A stretch of 64,000 bases of DNA from positions 330,272 through 394,271 of the forward strand of contig CALHCF010000003.1 in the NCBI GenBank assembly GCA_937930635.1. Direction: 5' to 3'. Origin of the DNA: an uncultured Rhizobiaceae group bacterium. GTDB lineage: Bacteria; Pseudomonadota; Alphaproteobacteria; Rhizobiales; Rhizobiaceae. The notes under the pieces were generated by a model that worked only from the letters and a program-made list of their open reading frames with translations, searched no databases and was not told the origin of the DNA. Below are positions 46,728-55,664 of this stretch, one piece after another. Positions within the stretch are counted from its first letter, which is position 1, and every line of letters starts with the position of its first letter. A program made the translations under genes and the position numbers.

Positions 46728-47243
46728 TTACCGGTTCAGCGAACCAAGCACACCACCAAATTTACGGTCGATCATTGAAACGACCCGCAACTCTCCGCCG
46801 AGTGTGCTCTCGCCATCGGCGCGGGCAATAATCTGCAGCAGGCACATTGAGAACAACAGTTCTGCAAGCGCCAGAACAGGCATTGCCAAAACAACAGCTG
46901 AAACAACGACAATCGACCGCGCAAAAAACTGAGCGTTGGAACTCAACCCATCATCAAATGGTACAGCAGGAATGAATGAAATAGCGCTCCAGGCAAGAAG
47001 CGCAAACAGACCTGCACCAAGCACTGGAATGGTAATGCGGTTTTGATCTTCAGCAGCCGGGCGGCTTGCCAGCAAAACAATGGTCAAAGAAACAAAGATT
47101 GCTGCAATAAACGAGACAGTCACAGACAACTCCAACATGTGGAGGCCTGACAGCAATCCTGCAGTCAACGCGAGCCAGGCAAAAGGCCCGGCAAATGTCC
47201 GAATTCCCGACTGTCCGGCATTAATTTTTTTTGTGTCACCCAT
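46728..47243 (-). CDS. Four-TM membrane protein of unknown function
   Basis: The 171-residue product has four hydrophobic segments (about 20-40, 42-62, 72-95 and 108-140) and short polar ends. I do not recognise a family. The start codon and the first codons lie in the 3' arm of a potential stem-loop (see the regulatory entry). It follows the outer-membrane barrel gene on the same strand by about 140 bp. Confidence 0.7.
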   Translation of the reverse strand: MGDTKKINAGQSGIRTFAGPFAWLALTAGLLSGLHMLELSVTVSFIAAIFVSLTIVLLASRPAAEDQNRITIPVLGAGLFALLAWSAISFIPAVPFDDGLSSNAQFFARSIVVVSAVVLAMPVLALAELLFSMCLLQIIARADGESTLGGELRVVSMIDRKFGGVLGSLNR

Positions 47244-47286
47244 TTTTGAGCATCCCCATAGTTTTTTATGGGATCAATGGTGACAC
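47233..47286 (-). promoter_or_regulatory. Nested stem-loop enclosing the start codon of the four-TM protein gene
   Basis: Outer arms GTGTCACC (47279-47286) and GGTGACAC (47233-47240) enclose an inner exact hairpin CCCATA/TATGGG. On the minus strand the ATG (47243-47241) and the codons after it fall at the closing arm, and the GGGGA ribosome-site candidate is in the loop. The fold could hide the start of translation. The inner hairpin could also be an attenuation signal for the upstream barrel gene, but no T-run follows. Confidence 0.4.
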
Positions 47287-47384
47287 GGGCATCTTGCCAG
47301 CAACTTAATCTGGCAAGGGCATTGAAGTTGCAGTTAATGGGAACTGAAGACCAGACCGGATCACAAGCGCATTTCGATGTAAAA

Positions 47385-48044
47385 TCAGAACTTGTAGGAA
47401 ATGCGCCCAACAACCATATCGACATCCGCGTCCAGAGGTTGGTCGTCGAAATCTTCAAATACATGGTGCTGATATTGCACGCCGGCAATCAGATTTTGGG
47501 TTACCGCATAATCAATACCGGCACCCAAAACATAACCAAAGTCATCAAGCCCGATACTGGTGTTGGCATACGAAAGACCACCGGTCACGTATCCCATGAC
47601 AGGGCCGAAAGCATATCCCAACCGAGCACGCGCCGACGCAATTTCGTCAACTGTTATGGGCGGGAAAATCTCGGAAGTAAGAGCACCTGGAACAAAGAGC
47701 GGAGCGCCGGGAACAAATATCGGCGTGTTATCGATCCGCTCATTCAGGCGGAAAACATCCCCTTCAACACCGACAACAAAATTGTTCCATGCAAAATTGT
47801 AACCTGCGTGAACACCAACAGAAACACCGCTGGCCTTGCCTTTGTCTGGGATTCCCAGAGGCGCGAGCGGAAGCAGGCGATCATCCTGATCCTCAAGCCA
47901 AGTTGGGCCTGCAGAAATGCCTACATAAACGCCCGACCAGTTCTGGTCCGCATATTCGGGTTCCAGTGAACCACGAAGTTCGCTCGCGTGCGCACTGCTT
48001 GCGAGAACCGCAAGAAGTGTTGCTCCAAAGATAGATTTACGCAT
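47385..48044 (-). CDS. Outer-membrane beta-barrel protein (Omp25/31-like)
   Basis: A product of about 219 residues. It has the signal peptide MRKSIFGATLLAVLASSAHA, an N-terminal segment NWSGVYVGISAGPTW found in Omp25/31-family porin-like barrels, GVHAGYNFAWNNFVVGVEGDVF, GYAFGPVMGYVTGGLSYANT, and a final strand VDMVVGRISYKF ending with aromatic Phe, as outer-membrane barrels do. The start at 48044 is preferred to an upstream TTG. Confidence 0.88.
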   Translation of the reverse strand: MRKSIFGATLLAVLASSAHASELRGSLEPEYADQNWSGVYVGISAGPTWLEDQDDRLLPLAPLGIPDKGKASGVSVGVHAGYNFAWNNFVVGVEGDVFRLNERIDNTPIFVPGAPLFVPGALTSEIFPPITVDEIASARARLGYAFGPVMGYVTGGLSYANTSIGLDDFGYVLGAGIDYAVTQNLIAGVQYQHHVFEDFDDQPLDADVDMVVGRISYKF

Positions 48045-48122
48045 TAACTCAACCCAACCCAATTTACTTCTTGTAACCTACAGCGCGAAAGTTTCCGAAC
48101 TGTTAAGTGATTAACATATTGA

Positions 48123-50486
48123 TTATGCAGACTTCTTGTTTTTCCTGGTCTTCTTGACCAATTTTTTACCAGCTGACTTTGTTCCCGACACCGCCTCCTT
48201 CAAGAAGTAAGCAGGAAGGTCTTCTTCCTTCATCGGCTTGGAGAACATGTAACCCTGCAATTGATCGCAATTGACACTTTCCAGGAAGTCAGCCTGCGAT
48301 TTTTGTTCGACACCCTCAGCTGTCACCTTCAGATTAAGTTCACGTGCCAGCGCGGTTATCATCCGAACAATGGTCTTACCGGAGCTGTTCCCGGTCACCT
48401 GGTCAACGAAAGACTTGTCGATCTTCAATTTGTCAAAGGGGACGCTCATCAAATAGGAAAGGCTGGAATAGCCCGTGCCGAAGTCATCCATCGCCACTGA
48501 AATACCCACTTCCTTGAGCTGATTCAGCTTGTGAGTAACCTCATCGGCCTTGTTCATCAGCAGGCTCTCAGTAATCTCCAGTTCAAGCCTGCTTGGTTCA
48601 AGACCTGTTTTTTCAAGGGCTTCAGCGGCTTCAGCGACAATGTCCGACCGCATAAAATGGTGGGCAGACAAATTGACCGCAACAAAAGTTCCGTCCGGCC
48701 ATTCCCTGGCGGTTTCACATGCTTTTTGAATGGTCCAGCGACCGATATCGCAGATCAAGGGAGACATCTCTGCGAGCTCAACAAACTCGGCTGGGGAGAG
48801 CAGACCACGAATTGGGTGCTCCCACCGAATAAGAGATTCCATACCCACTGTCTTGCGGGTTTTTGCATCGACCAGCGGCTGAAAGTGCAAAACAAGTTCG
48901 TTCTTCTCGACGGCGTCTTTCAGTTCTGCCTCAAGCATACGCCTCTCACGCAGTTCTGAATCCATGTCGTTTTCGAAGAAACGGAAAACGCCACGCCCAT
49001 CTGCCTTCGCGCGATAGAGGGCCAGGTCTGCATTGCGCAGGAGTTGATCGGGCCGTGTGCCATTGACCGGTGCCATTGCAATACCAATGCTCAGCCCAAC
49101 CCGATATTCCTCATCTTCAAACTGATAGGGTTCTCCAATCTCGGAGATCAGCCGCGCGGCCAGACGAGCGGCAGATCCCGCATCCCCCTGCCCTTCCATG
49201 AGTATTGCAAATTCGTCACCACCAAGACGGGCAATAGAATCGCCTTCCCGCACTTCGTCGGCAATCCGCTCACTGACTTCCGCCAATATCCGGTCACCCA
49301 GAACATGACCTCGGGTGTCGTTGACCAGCTTGAACCCATCCAGATCAAGATAGAGAATGGTGAAGGGCTTGCCGTAACGTTCCAGATTGGCAACAGCGAT
49401 GCTCAAACGTTCCGAATAGGCGTTCCTATTCATCAAGCCGGTCAATGAGTCGCTCTTGGAAAGAGTTGCAATACGCTCTTCAGCCAGTTTCTCTGAAGTC
49501 ACATCGGACCCGATGCCCACATAGCCCGTAAAAACGCCATCGCTATCAAAGGACGGGTGTCCGTTTAGCCGAACCCAGAGCTCTCCCCTGCCAGCATCAA
49601 GGCAAAGCAAAATGTCCTTGAAGGCTTCACATTTCTCCAGAGCATTGCACAGATCATCAAACTGAGTGCCTTTTATCGTGATGGTGCGCTCCAGATAATC
49701 GATCAATCTGATCTCATTATCGGCTTCGTCGCCCGACAACCAACCATCCGGCAACTCATCAATCACCCCCTGTGAATCGGTTTCCCAGAGCCAGTCATTG
49801 GAATTTTCGCGATACTCATCCAAAAACATACCAAGCAACGCACCTTGTTCCTTCGCTTTGATCGAACTGCCCATGAAGTAGACAAACAATCGCGCGTAGA
49901 AAAAAGCGACAATTGGTGTGGTGATCGACAACCAAGCCAACAGAACCAACAGCGGAATTATGAGAGAGGTGTTGCTTTCGAGGCTCAGCGAATAAGCCGC
50001 ACCGATTGCCACCGGCAGGCTAAACGAAATGACAGCGGCGGGAATAGCAGCCAGTGCAACGCCTCCAGCCGCGAGAACCGCAACCAGCCCCACCGACAGC
50101 ACAATTTTTGCACTTGCATCGCCAGTGGTGGCAAACAGAACGGCTGCCACACCCCATAAGCTTCCCAGCAATGCGGCATTGAGACAAAGGCGGCGTATGG
50201 TCGAAAGCGAGGCTTTTCCGTGAGATCTGCGGGTGCGGCTGCGTTTCCAGCTCATCATTGCAAAAGTAATCAGGAATACGAGGATCGATGCCCATGCCAG
50301 GACGATTGGAAAGTCGTCCGATTTGCGCACCAGCCAGACCAGCAATCCAGCCAAAAACAGGTTGGAAAACGACATAACCGGCGTAAGATTGATGATGGAG
50401 CGGACCTGAGAGCCCCGAAGTTTGTCGCGATGACTTTCCTTCAGACCAGTAACACCCAGTAACCGCTCAATACCCCCCAACAACAA
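48123..50486 (-). CDS. Membrane GGDEF-EAL cyclic-di-GMP enzyme with PAS domain
   Basis: The 787-residue product has about six N-terminal TM segments (residues 38-205), a PAS-like domain (about 225-330, ending in FTGYVGIGSDVT), a GGDEF domain with the intact LGGDEFAIL and RNADLALYRAKADGRG, and an EAL domain. Its signature reads MESLIRWEHP, so the Glu is kept. DDFGTGYSSL, LKIDKSFV and LKVTAEGVE are also present; both activities look possible. A basic tail ends KKTRKNKKSA. TTG is the nominal start and may be wrong. It is divergent from the oxoamine synthase gene (266 bp between), suggesting shared control. Confidence 0.9.
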   Translation of the reverse strand: MLLGGIERLLGVTGLKESHRDKLRGSQVRSIINLTPVMSFSNLFLAGLLVWLVRKSDDFPIVLAWASILVFLITFAMMSWKRSRTRRSHGKASLSTIRRLCLNAALLGSLWGVAAVLFATTGDASAKIVLSVGLVAVLAAGGVALAAIPAAVISFSLPVAIGAAYSLSLESNTSLIIPLLVLLAWLSITTPIVAFFYARLFVYFMGSSIKAKEQGALLGMFLDEYRENSNDWLWETDSQGVIDELPDGWLSGDEADNEIRLIDYLERTITIKGTQFDDLCNALEKCEAFKDILLCLDAGRGELWVRLNGHPSFDSDGVFTGYVGIGSDVTSEKLAEERIATLSKSDSLTGLMNRNAYSERLSIAVANLERYGKPFTILYLDLDGFKLVNDTRGHVLGDRILAEVSERIADEVREGDSIARLGGDEFAILMEGQGDAGSAARLAARLISEIGEPYQFEDEEYRVGLSIGIAMAPVNGTRPDQLLRNADLALYRAKADGRGVFRFFENDMDSELRERRMLEAELKDAVEKNELVLHFQPLVDAKTRKTVGMESLIRWEHPIRGLLSPAEFVELAEMSPLICDIGRWTIQKACETAREWPDGTFVAVNLSAHHFMRSDIVAEAAEALEKTGLEPSRLELEITESLLMNKADEVTHKLNQLKEVGISVAMDDFGTGYSSLSYLMSVPFDKLKIDKSFVDQVTGNSSGKTIVRMITALARELNLKVTAEGVEQKSQADFLESVNCDQLQGYMFSKPMKEEDLPAYFLKEAVSGTKSAGKKLVKKTRKNKKSA

Positions 50487-50751
50487 ACCACAGCCTCATC
50501 ATGAAATCGGTCCACTCACCTCGTTCATGATTTGTAAGCAATGCGTATTAACGCTTAGTTGCCATAATGTCAGTTTACCCAGCGGCATACGTGAATTCAG
50601 GCACCTTCGGCGTCATCACAGAAAATCCGGCAAGAGTTTCCTAACCAATTTCTCCGGTAACCAATCGATAACCAACGTCATTAAGCGCCTGTTTTTACCA
50701 TAGCGTCCATATTCTGCCGCGAATTAAGCAATCACAGGGTTGGGGAAACTA

Positions 50752-52134
50752 ATGTCTAAGAACACTAAACAAACCGCACGCATACCAGAAGAAGCTCTCA
50801 CCGGCAGTTTGCGCGAATATCGCGTACCGGAAGGCGGGCACCTTATCGAGCGTGTCAAAAACTTCTATGGCTGGCAGAATCTGCGCCGCGAGCACAATCT
50901 TTGGCCCTACGCCAAATCAACATCATCTGCACCGCGCACACACACAACGGCCCTGACGGATGCCGGACAGAAGCTAGCCGGTGTCAACTTTGCATCGCAG
51001 GACTATCTCAGCCTTGCTTCGCATGACCGCGTTAAAGAAGCAGGCGCCCGCGCCATCAAAGATTACGGCGTACACAGTGCCGGTTCAGCAGCCCTGCTGG
51101 GCAACACCAGCGGCTCTCTGGCTCTTGAAAAAGAAATCAGCGACTTCCTTTTCGGTCGCGAGACAATTTTGTATCCAACCGGTTGGTCTGCAGGTTTTGC
51201 AGCCGTTCAGGGGCTGGTTCGTCCCGACGACCACATCGTTATGGATGTTCTTGCTCACTCCTGTCTTCAGGAAGGTGCACGCGCTTCAACGCAAAACGTC
51301 CATTTCCATGGTCACCTCAACACCCGTGCTGTTGAGCGTCGCCTGCAGCGCATCCGCGCCAACGATACAAAGAACGGCATTCTGGTTGTTACTGAAAGCC
51401 TGTTCTCAATGCATTCTGACACGCCGGATATCGGTGTTCTGCGTGCACTTTGTGACGAATATGATGCACAACTGCTTGTCGATTGCGCCCATGACTTTGG
51501 ATCAATCGGCGATGCGGGATTGGGCCATCTGGGCTTGCAGAACATGGTCGACAGCGCCGATGTCATTATTGGATCGTTCTCAAAGACTTTTGCATCAAAT
51601 GGCGGTTTCATCAGCGTCAAAGACATCGAAACCTCAGAATATCTGAAATACTATTCGGCCACACAAACCTTCTCTAACGCTTTGTCGCCGGTACAGTCTG
51701 CGGTGGTTTTGGAAGCTTTCAAGATCGTTCGCTCGAAAGAAGGCAAGGATCGCCGTCTCAATCTCATGAACAACGTGCTTTATATGCGCGCCGAAATGGA
51801 AAAGGCAGGTCTGGAAACACTTGGTGATCCATCTGCGATTGTTCCGGTTCGCGTTGGTGCAGAGGGTCTCGCCCGTATTGCATCACGCAACCTCAGCAAT
51901 CTGGGTGCAATTGCAAACCTCGTGGAATACCCAGCTGTGCCACAGGGTGGTGCCCGCTTCCGCGTCCAGGTCATGTCTGATCACACGACGAGTGACATCG
52001 ACAAACTCGTTGTCCTGATGCTGCAGGCCATGAAAGATGCTGAGATTGAGTACCGCACTTACCGCGAGGACGAAAACTCCAGCATCCACACTCCGACTAT
52101 CTCAATGGATGAACCCGCAAGCCGCGCCGCTTAA
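50752..52134 (+). CDS. Alpha-oxoamine synthase, candidate autoinducer or sphingolipid-type synthase
   Basis: A PLP enzyme of 460 residues. It has an N-terminal extension of about 75 residues, NFASQDYLSLASH, a His in LAHSCLQEG (about 169) that would stack on PLP, the PLP-Asp/His in VDCAHDFGS (about 244-247) and the Schiff-base Lys in GSFSKTFASNGGF (about 278). The family condenses an amino acid with an acyl-CoA. SKTFA resembles CqsA's AKTFA. None of the acyl-carrier or ceramide genes usually near alphaproteobacterial serine palmitoyltransferase is here; a receiver gene follows at 35 bp instead. CqsA/LqsA-type ketone signalling is a hypothesis. Confidence 0.85.
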   Translation: MSKNTKQTARIPEEALTGSLREYRVPEGGHLIERVKNFYGWQNLRREHNLWPYAKSTSSAPRTHTTALTDAGQKLAGVNFASQDYLSLASHDRVKEAGARAIKDYGVHSAGSAALLGNTSGSLALEKEISDFLFGRETILYPTGWSAGFAAVQGLVRPDDHIVMDVLAHSCLQEGARASTQNVHFHGHLNTRAVERRLQRIRANDTKNGILVVTESLFSMHSDTPDIGVLRALCDEYDAQLLVDCAHDFGSIGDAGLGHLGLQNMVDSADVIIGSFSKTFASNGGFISVKDIETSEYLKYYSATQTFSNALSPVQSAVVLEAFKIVRSKEGKDRRLNLMNNVLYMRAEMEKAGLETLGDPSAIVPVRVGAEGLARIASRNLSNLGAIANLVEYPAVPQGGARFRVQVMSDHTTSDIDKLVVLMLQAMKDAEIEYRTYREDENSSIHTPTISMDEPASRAA

Positions 52135-52169
52135 GGCGCAGTTTGCAAACTTTGTGAGGGAATAAAAAC

Positions 52170-52562
52170 ATGACCAAACAAAACCGTCTTCTTGCCGTTG
52201 ATGATGATGTAACATCAGCCGAGTTGATCGTCCGCGTTGCAGAACGTTGCGGTTACGAAGGTTTCGCCACTTCAGATTCTCGTGGTGTTACCAATCTGGC
52301 CAATGCGTTGCAGCCTGATGTCATGGCTATCGATGTCAACATGCCGAACATTGATGCCCGCGGCCTGCTCGAGCTTCTTTCAGAAGCTGGTTACAAGGGC
52401 CACATTTTCATCGCCAGCGGATCTGATCCCGAAGTTTTGCGCGAGACACAGAAATTTGGGCAGTCAAAAGGACTGTCCATACCTTTCGTCATGCAGAAGC
52501 CTCTGGACTTCGCGCAATTGCGTAGGAACCTGATAGAGCGGGAGTTGTCCGAGGCCGCATGA
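52170..52562 (+). CDS. Stand-alone receiver-domain response regulator
   Basis: A single REC domain, 130 residues. It has the acidic pair AVDDD near 10-13, the phospho-Asp in AIDVNMPN (about 55), Ser in IASGSD and Lys in MQKPLD near 109. No output domain. It begins 35 bp after the oxoamine synthase gene and is ended by a strong terminator, so they form one transcript. It probably carries phosphoryl groups between a kinase and another partner, for which the hybrid kinase at 53.7-55.7 kb is the nearest candidate. Confidence 0.93.
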   Translation: MTKQNRLLAVDDDVTSAELIVRVAERCGYEGFATSDSRGVTNLANALQPDVMAIDVNMPNIDARGLLELLSEAGYKGHIFIASGSDPEVLRETQKFGQSKGLSIPFVMQKPLDFAQLRRNLIERELSEAA

Positions 52563-52593
52563 ACCAACGCTCTCTTCCTGAGTAACAATCAAG

Positions 52594-52627
52594 AGGCTGC
52601 AGTCTGAATAAGACTGCAGCCTTTTTT
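52594..52627 (+). terminator. Rho-independent terminator after the synthase-receiver operon
   Basis: An exact 12-bp stem AGGCTGCAGTCT / AGACTGCAGCCT with a 5-base loop followed by six T. Confidence 0.92.
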
Positions 52628-52737
52628 GTTGCATCATCGCCCACATCACATCCCGGTATCAAACCAAACAGGAGATGTCTGTCCGATGATAACCGAACAC
52701 ATAAATCTGCAAATGCAGCGGCTCGCCCATAGCGCGA

Positions 52738-53103
52738 TTACACAGCATCCGGCTTGTGCTGAAGAATATTAAGAAGTCGCCCGGCCGGATCCCGGACAAA
52801 GAACCGACGGACACCCCAAGGCTCGTCCCTCAACTCCAGCACAATCTCGTGCCCGGCGCGTTGCGCCCGTCGAAAAACCGCATCCACATCATCCACCTCG
52901 ATTGACACATCAGGAACGGCGACATCATCACCGTTTTGCGACAGGACATTGATCTGAGGTCTGGCAGCAACACCACCACTTGCAAAAGTTACTATCCACC
53001 CCTGATCCATGACGACTTCCAGACCCAGGATCTCCTGATAGAAGATGCCTGCCTTTTGGGGCGTCTCAAAATGAAGGTTCGGCACAATGCGCAACACTGT
53101 CAT
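52738..53103 (-). CDS. VOC superfamily (glyoxalase-like) protein
   Basis: About 121 residues. Its VOC halves begin LRIVPNLHFETPQKAGIFYQEILGLEVV and include VDDVDAVFRRAQRAGHEIV, RRFFVRDPAGRLLNILQHK. No full set of metal ligands is evident, as in many VOC binding proteins. The ATG at 53103 is preferred to a TTG six bases earlier. It lies between the synthase operon and the kinase genes without an obvious functional link. Substrate unknown. Confidence 0.8.
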   Translation of the reverse strand: MTVLRIVPNLHFETPQKAGIFYQEILGLEVVMDQGWIVTFASGGVAARPQINVLSQNGDDVAVPDVSIEVDDVDAVFRRAQRAGHEIVLELRDEPWGVRRFFVRDPAGRLLNILQHKPDAV

Positions 53104-53277
53104 GCGCAAAAGCTAACACGACGCCGCAATCGAGTCAGCAATCGCGTTCGAAATGGGGACTGTCCAGATATCAAAACGACAAACGGCCCCAATTCAAACA
53201 TTAGCGGACCGCTCAGGAAGTCAGAATATCAGGTGGACAGATACCGGATTTCAGCAGGACTTTTGAAACAACAGCGC

Positions 53278-53649
53278 TTAAGCGGGTTGAGCGGCGCAAC
53301 GTTCCATTTTTGCAAGGAGACGAGGGAGATCCACCGGCTTGGTATCAAAATCAATACAGCCGGCCTCAAACGCTTTCTTGCGATCCGTCTCGAACGCGCT
53401 GGCGGTAAGAGCGATAATAGGAATATTGACGGTGTCAGGATTGGCCTTGATACGCCGGGTGGCCTCGCAACCATCCATCTCCCCCAGACCGATATCCATC
53501 AAAATAAGGTCTGGCTGCAAATCCTGGGCTGCCTGGATACCGCTTGGGCCATCCACAGCAAAGCGAACAGTATACCCGCGGCGCTCAAGACGACGGCCCA
53601 ACACATCACGGTTGACTGCATTGTCTTCGATTACCAGTACCAATGTCAT
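53278..53649 (-). CDS. Stand-alone receiver-domain response regulator downstream of the hybrid kinase
   Basis: The 123-residue REC has VIEDN, the phospho-Asp in LILMDIGLGEMDG (about 52), Thr/Ser in ALTASAF and Lys in DTKPVD. Wording is close to DivK/CheY-like single-domain regulators. It lies 80 bp after the hybrid kinase on the same strand and probably receives phosphate from it. Confidence 0.93.
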   Translation of the reverse strand: MTLVLVIEDNAVNRDVLGRRLERRGYTVRFAVDGPSGIQAAQDLQPDLILMDIGLGEMDGCEATRRIKANPDTVNIPIIALTASAFETDRKKAFEAGCIDFDTKPVDLPRLLAKMERCAAQPA

Positions 53650-53729
53650 AACTACGCTCTCTATCCTGCTCTAATTCAGTTTCTAGGCCCCACAACACCT
53701 TGTCGAAAGCAATCTTTCTCGAAGGGCGC

Positions 53730-55664
53730 TTATCCGGTCATTTTCGTCTCATCATCACCGGAAGGCTCAAAAATATCTTCTATCAATGCACGCAACTTGC
53801 CAGCATCAAGCGGCTTTTCGAGAAAGCCTGACGCCTTATGTCGACGCGCTTTCTCCCGATTGTCGTTATTGCTGATCATAATGACCGGAATATTGGACGT
53901 ATCGGCATCCGCTCGAAGTGTTTCTATCACATCCCAGCCATCGAGGCCCGGCATCAGTACATCAACCAGAATTGCGACAGGCTGCGAATTTCGCGCCACT
54001 TCCAGGGCGACTTCAGGCGCATCAGTTGTAATCGCCTTGTAACCCTCACGCTCCAGCATACGTTCCGAGACTTCCAGAAAATCAGGATCGTCGTCGATCA
54101 CCAGAATGCTGGGTTGATCTCCACGCGTATCGGCCGATGCACCAATTTTCCGCAAATCCTGAATTGCTTCATCGAGCTGCGTCTCATCAGCGCCGTCTTG
54201 GACTTCATGATTCAACTGGGCGGAGTCTTGCTGTTCGCCGATAGCATTGGATTCAGTCTCCTGATCATCATCGCTTTGAGGAAGCTCAGCAACATTTGCC
54301 GGCAGGTGAATGGTGAAACACGAACCCTCTCCAAGCTGACTTTCAAGCGTAATTTCACCCCCCATGAGACTACACAGGTTCTGGCTCAAAGACAGACCCA
54401 GACCGGTGCCACCGAACTTCGCTGTAATAGAGGCATTTGCCTGGGAGAAGTTACGGAAGAGGTTGTTCATGTTCTCATCAGAAATGCCAACGCCCGTATC
54501 GCGAACAGCGATGGTAATCCAATCCTGGCCATCCCGCTCGATCCGGTTGATAGAAAGGGTAATCTGACCATTTTGCGTGAACTTTGCGGCATTCGACAGC
54601 AAATTGAGTACAGACTGCCGAAGCTTGGTTGCGTCCATCCGCACTTCACCAAGATCCTCACCCTTCTCCAGGACAAAGGCATTGGTGTTCTTTGCAGCAA
54701 GCGGGCGCGATGTCGCTTCAACCTCATAGACAAAGTTATCCAGATCGAAGGTCTCAAGATAGAGATCCGCCTTGCCTGCCTCGATTTTGGAAATATCGAG
54801 AATGTCATTGACCATCGCCAGCAGGTGTTTGCCGGCAGCTGAAATTTTCTGCAAATCAGCGATTTCCTCACCACGACCGTCAAGTTCTGCGTCTTCCAGC
54901 AGAATTTCACTATAGCCCAGCACCGCGTTCAGCGGGGTTCTCAATTCGTGGCTCATATTGGCCAGAAAGTCAGACTTCGCATTGTTTGCACGCTCAGCAT
55001 CATCTTTGGCATCGGTCAGCTGCTCCAGCGTTTCCTGATGTCGGTCAATTTCCTTGAGCAGCTCAGACTGAGAGTCCACCACACTCGAATAATAGCTCGC
55101 CATCAGGAAGATGTAGATTGCGGCAGATAATGTGGAGACCATCGCAACATCCACCATCGACGATAGCGGAATATGAATAGGAAACGAGTTGTCCAACTTA
55201 TAGGCCCCGTAGAAGAGGCCCAGGCTGACAACCAGTTGCGAGAAAATAATGACACGGGTCTTCATACCGGATCCCAGGTAGAAGAACGCCAGAAGCGGGA
55301 TAACCAGCACCCACATCAGGAAGGGCGAAGAGGCACCGCCATAGTGATACGACCCCCAGAGGATCGCGAAGGTCAGATTCTGAACTGAAATGAGAGCCAG
55401 AAGGAAGTATGACTTCTGGAAGATTTTCAGGGCAATCGGAAACAACCAGAACGCCGTAATCGAGCCAGCAAGAATCCACACATGCGGAGAAGGCTGAGGG
55501 TCGTTCAGGAAGAGATAAATCGTGATCGGGTGCGCGATCAGAGGGCCAAACAGATGGCTTATCAAGAACATACGGACATTTTTGTAGTCCGAAATGTTGT
55601 CCTTCATATGCTCTGGTGTCAGCCAGTAAAGAAGCTTGTTCACCTGATCGATAAGCATATTCAT
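53730..55664 (-). CDS. Hybrid sensor histidine kinase with six-TM sensor domain
   Basis: About 644 residues. Six hydrophobic segments lie within residues about 30-195 with almost no periplasmic loops, as in CqsS/LqsS sensors. A coiled linker, HisKA with SHELRTP (His near 239) and an HATPase domain (NLLSNAAKFTQ, FGGTGLGLSLSQ) follow. An acidic spacer leads to a C-terminal receiver (VIDDDPDF, phospho-Asp in LVDVLMPGLDG). The ATG at 55664 is preferred to the TTG at 55694. A six-TM input suits a membrane-soluble ligand. Partner receivers lie downstream and after the oxoamine synthase. Confidence 0.92.
   Translation of the reverse strand: MNMLIDQVNKLLYWLTPEHMKDNISDYKNVRMFLISHLFGPLIAHPITIYLFLNDPQPSPHVWILAGSITAFWLFPIALKIFQKSYFLLALISVQNLTFAILWGSYHYGGASSPFLMWVLVIPLLAFFYLGSGMKTRVIIFSQLVVSLGLFYGAYKLDNSFPIHIPLSSMVDVAMVSTLSAAIYIFLMASYYSSVVDSQSELLKEIDRHQETLEQLTDAKDDAERANNAKSDFLANMSHELRTPLNAVLGYSEILLEDAELDGRGEEIADLQKISAAGKHLLAMVNDILDISKIEAGKADLYLETFDLDNFVYEVEATSRPLAAKNTNAFVLEKGEDLGEVRMDATKLRQSVLNLLSNAAKFTQNGQITLSINRIERDGQDWITIAVRDTGVGISDENMNNLFRNFSQANASITAKFGGTGLGLSLSQNLCSLMGGEITLESQLGEGSCFTIHLPANVAELPQSDDDQETESNAIGEQQDSAQLNHEVQDGADETQLDEAIQDLRKIGASADTRGDQPSILVIDDDPDFLEVSERMLEREGYKAITTDAPEVALEVARNSQPVAILVDVLMPGLDGWDVIETLRADADTSNIPVIMISNNDNREKARRHKASGFLEKPLDAGKLRALIEDIFEPSGDDETKMTG

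Noticed and set aside
50752-52134. Plain 5-aminolevulinate synthase or KBL
   Set aside because: The motifs and N-terminal extension differ, no heme or threonine-degradation gene is adjacent, and a receiver gene follows.
52936-54042. 368-aa plus-strand ORF
   Set aside because: It crosses three real minus-strand genes and shows no domain.
53838-54842. 334-aa plus-strand ORF opposite the hybrid kinase
   Set aside because: It is the antisense shadow of HATPase and receiver coding sequence, which is clearly recognisable on the minus strand.
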